Translations under genes and position numbers: made by a program
Shown here: positions 6,789-9,457 of the stretch, in pieces
Layout of the letters: every line of letters begins with the position of its first letter
Position numbering within the stretch: position 1 is the first letter of the stretch
The notes under the pieces: model-generated
Told to the model about the DNA's origin: nothing
Databases searched by the model: none
What the model saw: only the letters and a program-made list of their open reading frames with translations
Origin: Sphaerochaetaceae bacterium
Lineage (GTDB): Bacteria > Spirochaetota > Spirochaetia > Sphaerochaetales > Sphaerochaetaceae
Length of the DNA: 9,457 nt
Direction: 5' to 3'
Assembly: GCA_016302165.1 (NCBI GenBank)
Contig: JAEDOD010000071.1
Location: 1 to 9,457 of the forward strand

Positions 6789-8126
6789 ATGAAAAAATTC
6801 ATCTCTCTCCTTCTCTTTTCTCTTCTCATCCTGTCCCTGGTCTTCTCCAGCGGAGCAAAGGAGGAAAGCACAGAAGTGAAGGCCCTGGGCTCAGAGCCTG
6901 TTACTATCACCTTCTGGCATTCAGCTTCAGACGAGGCTGGAGTCCTGATGGATGAATTTGTTCGGACTTTCAATGAGACTAACCCCTATCAGATTACTGT
7001 AAAAGCCATCTATCAGGGGCAGTACTCGGATGCAACCACTCTCATGAAGACAGTGGTCAGCGCGGAGAACTATAAGGATCTGCCTGACGTGATGCAGCTT
7101 GACGCCACAGGCAAGATTGACTACTACAATTCAGGAAAGGCCTTTACTGTAGATGATGCAATTTCGTCTTATGGAGAAGATATCTCTTCCCTCTACGTTC
7201 CTCTGGCTCTTGCCAACTGGGAGTTCCAGGGAGTGAAGCTGGGTCTGCCTTTCGCAACCTCCACCACCATCACCTTCTACAACAAGTCTATGCTGGAGAA
7301 GTGTGGTTGGGACAAGTGCCCAGACACCTTCAGCGATATAGTGGAGCTTAAGAAGGATATGGAGAAGAATGGAATTGAGGCTGAAGCCTATGGTACAGTT
7401 CCCAACACTCCAACCCTTGCCAACTGGCTTGGCCAGATGGGAAGCTATTTGGTCAACAACAAAAACGGCAGCGAAAGCATGGCAGATAAGCTTGAATGTA
7501 TCGACAACGGAGCTCTTCTTGCCTTCCTGAAGGAATGGAAGACCATGTATGAAGAGAAGGGCGTTGCCAACAGAAGCCTTTCCACCAGCCAGTTCGTAAA
7601 CGAAGAGGTTGCCATCTTCACTTCCTCATCATCCAACGTAGCTTCAGTGCTGGAGAAGGTTGACGGCAAGTTCGAAGTAGGAACCTCCACCTTCCTCCGT
7701 GTCAACGACAGCGCATCCTACGGAGCAACTGTATCAGGCTCCTGCCTTGTAATGTTCGATAGCGGCAGCGACTTGAGGAAGAAGGCTTCCTGGGAGTTCC
7801 TGAAGTATCTTACAGGAGATGAAGTCCAGAGCACCTTCGCCATTTCCACTGGCTATATTCCATCCTCTGTGGGGGCAATTGAAAGCGACGGATACCAGGC
7901 CCTCCTTAAGGCTAAGCCTCAGTATGCAACAGCTCCAGAGCAGCTTATGGTCACACCAAAGGAGATGAAGAGCGTTACTGTAGGCCCCTCTGCGGACTTC
8001 TACTATGGTATAATGAATGGAGTAGGGGATATGCTGAATAATGATGTTTCTCCTGAGAAGGCTGCAGCATCTATGGCTTCATCTTTACAGGCTCTTCTGG
8101 ACCAGTACGCAAGAAACAATATCTGA
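6789..8126 (+). CDS. Extracellular sugar-binding protein of the ABC importer (family 1)
   Basis: A 445-residue periplasmic receptor that delivers the sugar to the permeases. It starts with a signal peptide (MKKF, a Leu/Ser-rich core, then LVFSSGAKEE). No cysteine lies at the end of the leader, so it is not a lipoprotein; cleavage by signal peptidase I is likely between about residues 20 and 24. The mature protein opens with PVTITFWHSASDEAG, the typical 'ITFWH' strand of UgpB/MalE-like binding proteins. Other family features are LPDVMQLDATGKIDYYNSGKA, the hinge-region GLPFATSTTITFYNKSMLEKCGW, and the C-terminal KKASWEFLKYLTGDEVQSTFAISTGYIPSS. GGAGGA at 6777-6782 supports the ATG. Being fourth in the operon, after the permeases, is less usual than being first. 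The next gene's ribosome binding site overlaps its stop. Confidence 0.93.
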   Translation: MKKFISLLLFSLLILSLVFSSGAKEESTEVKALGSEPVTITFWHSASDEAGVLMDEFVRTFNETNPYQITVKAIYQGQYSDATTLMKTVVSAENYKDLPDVMQLDATGKIDYYNSGKAFTVDDAISSYGEDISSLYVPLALANWEFQGVKLGLPFATSTTITFYNKSMLEKCGWDKCPDTFSDIVELKKDMEKNGIEAEAYGTVPNTPTLANWLGQMGSYLVNNKNGSESMADKLECIDNGALLAFLKEWKTMYEEKGVANRSLSTSQFVNEEVAIFTSSSSNVASVLEKVDGKFEVGTSTFLRVNDSASYGATVSGSCLVMFDSGSDLRKKASWEFLKYLTGDEVQSTFAISTGYIPSSVGAIESDGYQALLKAKPQYATAPEQLMVTPKEMKSVTVGPSADFYYGIMNGVGDMLNNDVSPEKAAASMASSLQALLDQYARNNI

Positions 8127-8129
8127 GGA
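8125..8129 (+). promoter_or_regulatory. Ribosome binding site of the C39-like gene
   Basis: GAGGA overlaps the TGA stop of the binding-protein gene and lies 4 bases before the ATG at 8134. It decides that start over upstream in-frame codons, which fall inside the binding-protein gene. Confidence 0.6.
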
Positions 8130-8133
8130 AGAA

Positions 8134-8667
8134 ATGAAGATACCCTTGGCTTATGAAAGTACTCTTTTTGACTCTGCTCCCGTCAGCGTGGAGAATGGAT
8201 TAAGGATACTCCTGTCTGATACCTCTATCCCTTCGTCCCTTGTGATGAGGATCTATGTGCTGCTTTCTGACCGTGTCCTTCCTGACGGTAGCGTAACCAC
8301 AGGAAGGGGAGCCTTGGCTCATCTTTCCCACTCGATCAATGAAAACTACAGCTCCATCCTTAAGGCGACATATCTCCAGGGAAGGGAAGTCTTCCTTGGC
8401 CCTGGTTGCCTCCTCTTTGAAGCTCTTCGCTCTGGAGGAGTTGCTGTAGGAAGAATAAGGGAGGAAGGCTTTGGCTGCCTTTCTTCCCTTACCAATGATT
8501 ATCTCTACTATTTCGATCCACTTTATTCTTCTCTCCTTCCAGAGGGAGTGGAAAGGGTGGAAGACATGATTATGACTGCAAACAGGAAGATAAGGATCTC
8601 CACTCTCGGGGAAAAGGATAGGGTGGAAGAGGAGAAGCGGGAGCTTCTCATTCTTGAAAGAGTCTAG
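8134..8667 (+). CDS. C39-like papain-fold protein lacking catalytic Cys and His (probable pseudo-peptidase)
   Basis: A 177-residue cytoplasmic protein with no signal peptide or membrane segment. From memory it resembles a small bacterial family of C39-like cysteine peptidases that begin 'PLLYQTSEYDCGP' and carry 'GEDVFLG', an 'HYVLLTG' strand and 'Y-FDPY'. Here the matching pieces are IPLAYESTLFDSAPVSVENGLRILL (1-27), LQGREVFLGPG (81-91), ALRSGGVAVGRI (97-108), LTNDYLYYFDPLY (119-131) and a C-terminal TANRKIRI. The position of the catalytic Cys is Ser14 (DSAP for DCGP) and that of the His is Gly112 by my hand alignment; only Asp128 remains. It is thus probably not a peptidase and may be a binding or regulatory protein. 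It lies 7 bases after the binding-protein gene, clearly in the importer operon, and its stop interlocks with that of the convergent regulator. Coding is well supported; the family call is moderate. Confidence 0.7.
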   Translation: MKIPLAYESTLFDSAPVSVENGLRILLSDTSIPSSLVMRIYVLLSDRVLPDGSVTTGRGALAHLSHSINENYSSILKATYLQGREVFLGPGCLLFEALRSGGVAVGRIREEGFGCLSSLTNDYLYYFDPLYSSLLPEGVERVEDMIMTANRKIRISTLGEKDRVEEEKRELLILERV

Positions 8668-9437
8668 ACAATCTTTACCTCTATTCCCTTGTCGCTTAGG
8701 AACTTCTTCCATCTGTCAGGAATACCGCTATCCGTTATCACTTGGTCTATTTCATCCCAGGAAGCGAAGGCTGTAGACTTGATTGTGTCGAACTTCTGGC
8801 TTGTTATGAGAAGAATCCTTCTTTTTGAATTGTTTATCTCAAGCCGCTTTATGGTCTTGTCATATTGGGCAGGGCAGGTAAGGCCCTGGTCCATATCGCA
8901 GGCTGATGGAGCGATGAAGGCTTTGGTGGCCCTTAGTCCGTTCATTATGGGGACCATGGCTTCGCTTTCAAAGACCTCTGAAGTTGGATGGTAGTAACCA
9001 CCGCCCATTATTATCTGGCTAAGGTTCTTCTTCTGGAGTTCAACCATTGTGTTGAAGGCGAAACACACAGCCGTAAGGTGCATGTTCTTCTCTATTGAAG
9101 CTGCCATACGTTCCACAGTGGTGCCCACATCAAGAAATACCACATCTCCAGGCTCCAGAAGTGCTGCGGCAGCCTTACCGATCCTCTCCTTCTCATCGCT
9201 CATCTTCTCCTTCTCCTCCCTGATGGAGTAGAGGGGAGCCTCGACGCTTACAGCCTTAGGCCTGTAGACAGCAACTCCCCTCAGGAGTACAGCGTCGCCG
9301 CTGTCGATGAGTTTCTTCAGATCCCTACGGACTGTCATCTCTGTAACTTCCAGCTCTGTCGCCAGGTCCTTGATGGCAGAGCCGTTGGTCTTCATAAGTA
9401 TGTTCTTAAGCTTCTCGATTCTTTCTTTCTGGGCCAT
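8664..9437 (-). CDS. DeoR/GlpR family transcriptional regulator
   Basis: A 257-residue repressor-type protein of usual family length. The N-terminal winged helix-turn-helix covers about residues 4-57, with the DeoR signature in IKDLATELEVTEMTVRRDLKK. The C-terminal sensor domain (about 80-250) has the ISOCOT/DeoRC features FLDVGTT at 101-107, MGGGYYHPTSEVFES at 144-158, AFIAPSACDMDQGLT at 173-187 and a late TSQKFD, where other members have 'D-SKF'. Such sensors usually bind a phosphorylated sugar. The ATG start is firm: the frame is closed by a TAG 12 bases upstream (9447-9449). No clear ribosome binding site precedes it. It converges on the importer operon and shares the bases CTAG (8664-8667) with the stop of the C39-like gene. 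I infer that it controls the importer, and perhaps the GH5/kinase pair and itself. Confidence 0.9.
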   Translation of the reverse strand: MAQKERIEKLKNILMKTNGSAIKDLATELEVTEMTVRRDLKKLIDSGDAVLLRGVAVYRPKAVSVEAPLYSIREEKEKMSDEKERIGKAAAALLEPGDVVFLDVGTTVERMAASIEKNMHLTAVCFAFNTMVELQKKNLSQIIMGGGYYHPTSEVFESEAMVPIMNGLRATKAFIAPSACDMDQGLTCPAQYDKTIKRLEINNSKRRILLITSQKFDTIKSTAFASWDEIDQVITDSGIPDRWKKFLSDKGIEVKIV

Positions 9438-9457
9438 AGGATAATTCTATACGTCAA

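Noticed and set aside
8200..8712. Open frame of 170 codons on the minus strand opposite the C39-like gene
   Set aside because: It would overlap both the C39-like gene and the regulator's end. The + strand frame has a good ribosome binding site and family resemblance, so this is a shadow.
1..9457. CRISPR arrays, tRNA or rRNA genes, insertion sequences and defence systems
   Set aside because: No regularly spaced repeats, cloverleaf sequences, transposase motifs or terminal inverted repeats were seen; almost all of the window is ordinary metabolic coding sequence.

Overview
This 9.46 kb window looks like chromosomal DNA of a Spirochaete, most likely a Sphaerochaeta/Treponema-like gut or anaerobic lineage. 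The main clue is the solute-binding protein. It has a short Lys-rich, hydrophobic leader ending in an 'FSSGAKEE' junction with no lipobox cysteine, a style I know from sugar-binding proteins of that group. Overall base composition (moderate GC, judged by eye) and the operon content do not contradict this. The assignment is an inference and is not proven by a marker gene.

Left part (1-3642, + strand): a phosphodiesterase of the alkaline phosphatase superfamily, cut by the left edge; a GNAT acetyltransferase 6 bases later; an intracellular GH5 glycoside hydrolase; and a PfkB-family carbohydrate kinase whose ATG overlaps the hydrolase stop. A GC-rich hairpin about 30 bases after the kinase probably ends this unit.

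Middle (3643-3889): a 247-base AT-rich intergenic region with the terminator, two possible promoters and a cluster of TGATA/TATCA motifs, including one palindrome. This is the obvious control region for the operon that follows.

Right part (3890-8667, + strand): a complete ABC sugar importer in the order ATPase (MsmK/UgpC type), MalF-type permease, MalG-type permease, periplasmic solute-binding protein. A 177-residue protein follows, which I read as a C39-like papain-fold peptidase that has lost its catalytic Cys and His. Genes in this operon overlap or lie within 25 bases of each other. On the opposite strand, a DeoR-family repressor (8664-9437) converges on the operon; its stop codon interlocks with that of the C39-like gene in a CTAG tetranucleotide.

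Taken together this reads as a glycan-use locus. An oligosaccharide is imported by the ABC system and cleaved in the cytoplasm by the signal-less GH5 enzyme. The released sugar is phosphorylated by the PfkB kinase, and a DeoR regulator, typically a sensor of sugar phosphates, controls the set. The substrate cannot be read from sequence; a beta-linked gluco- or manno-oligosaccharide is a reasonable guess from GH5. The most unusual item is the apparently catalytically dead C39-like protein in a sugar-transport operon.
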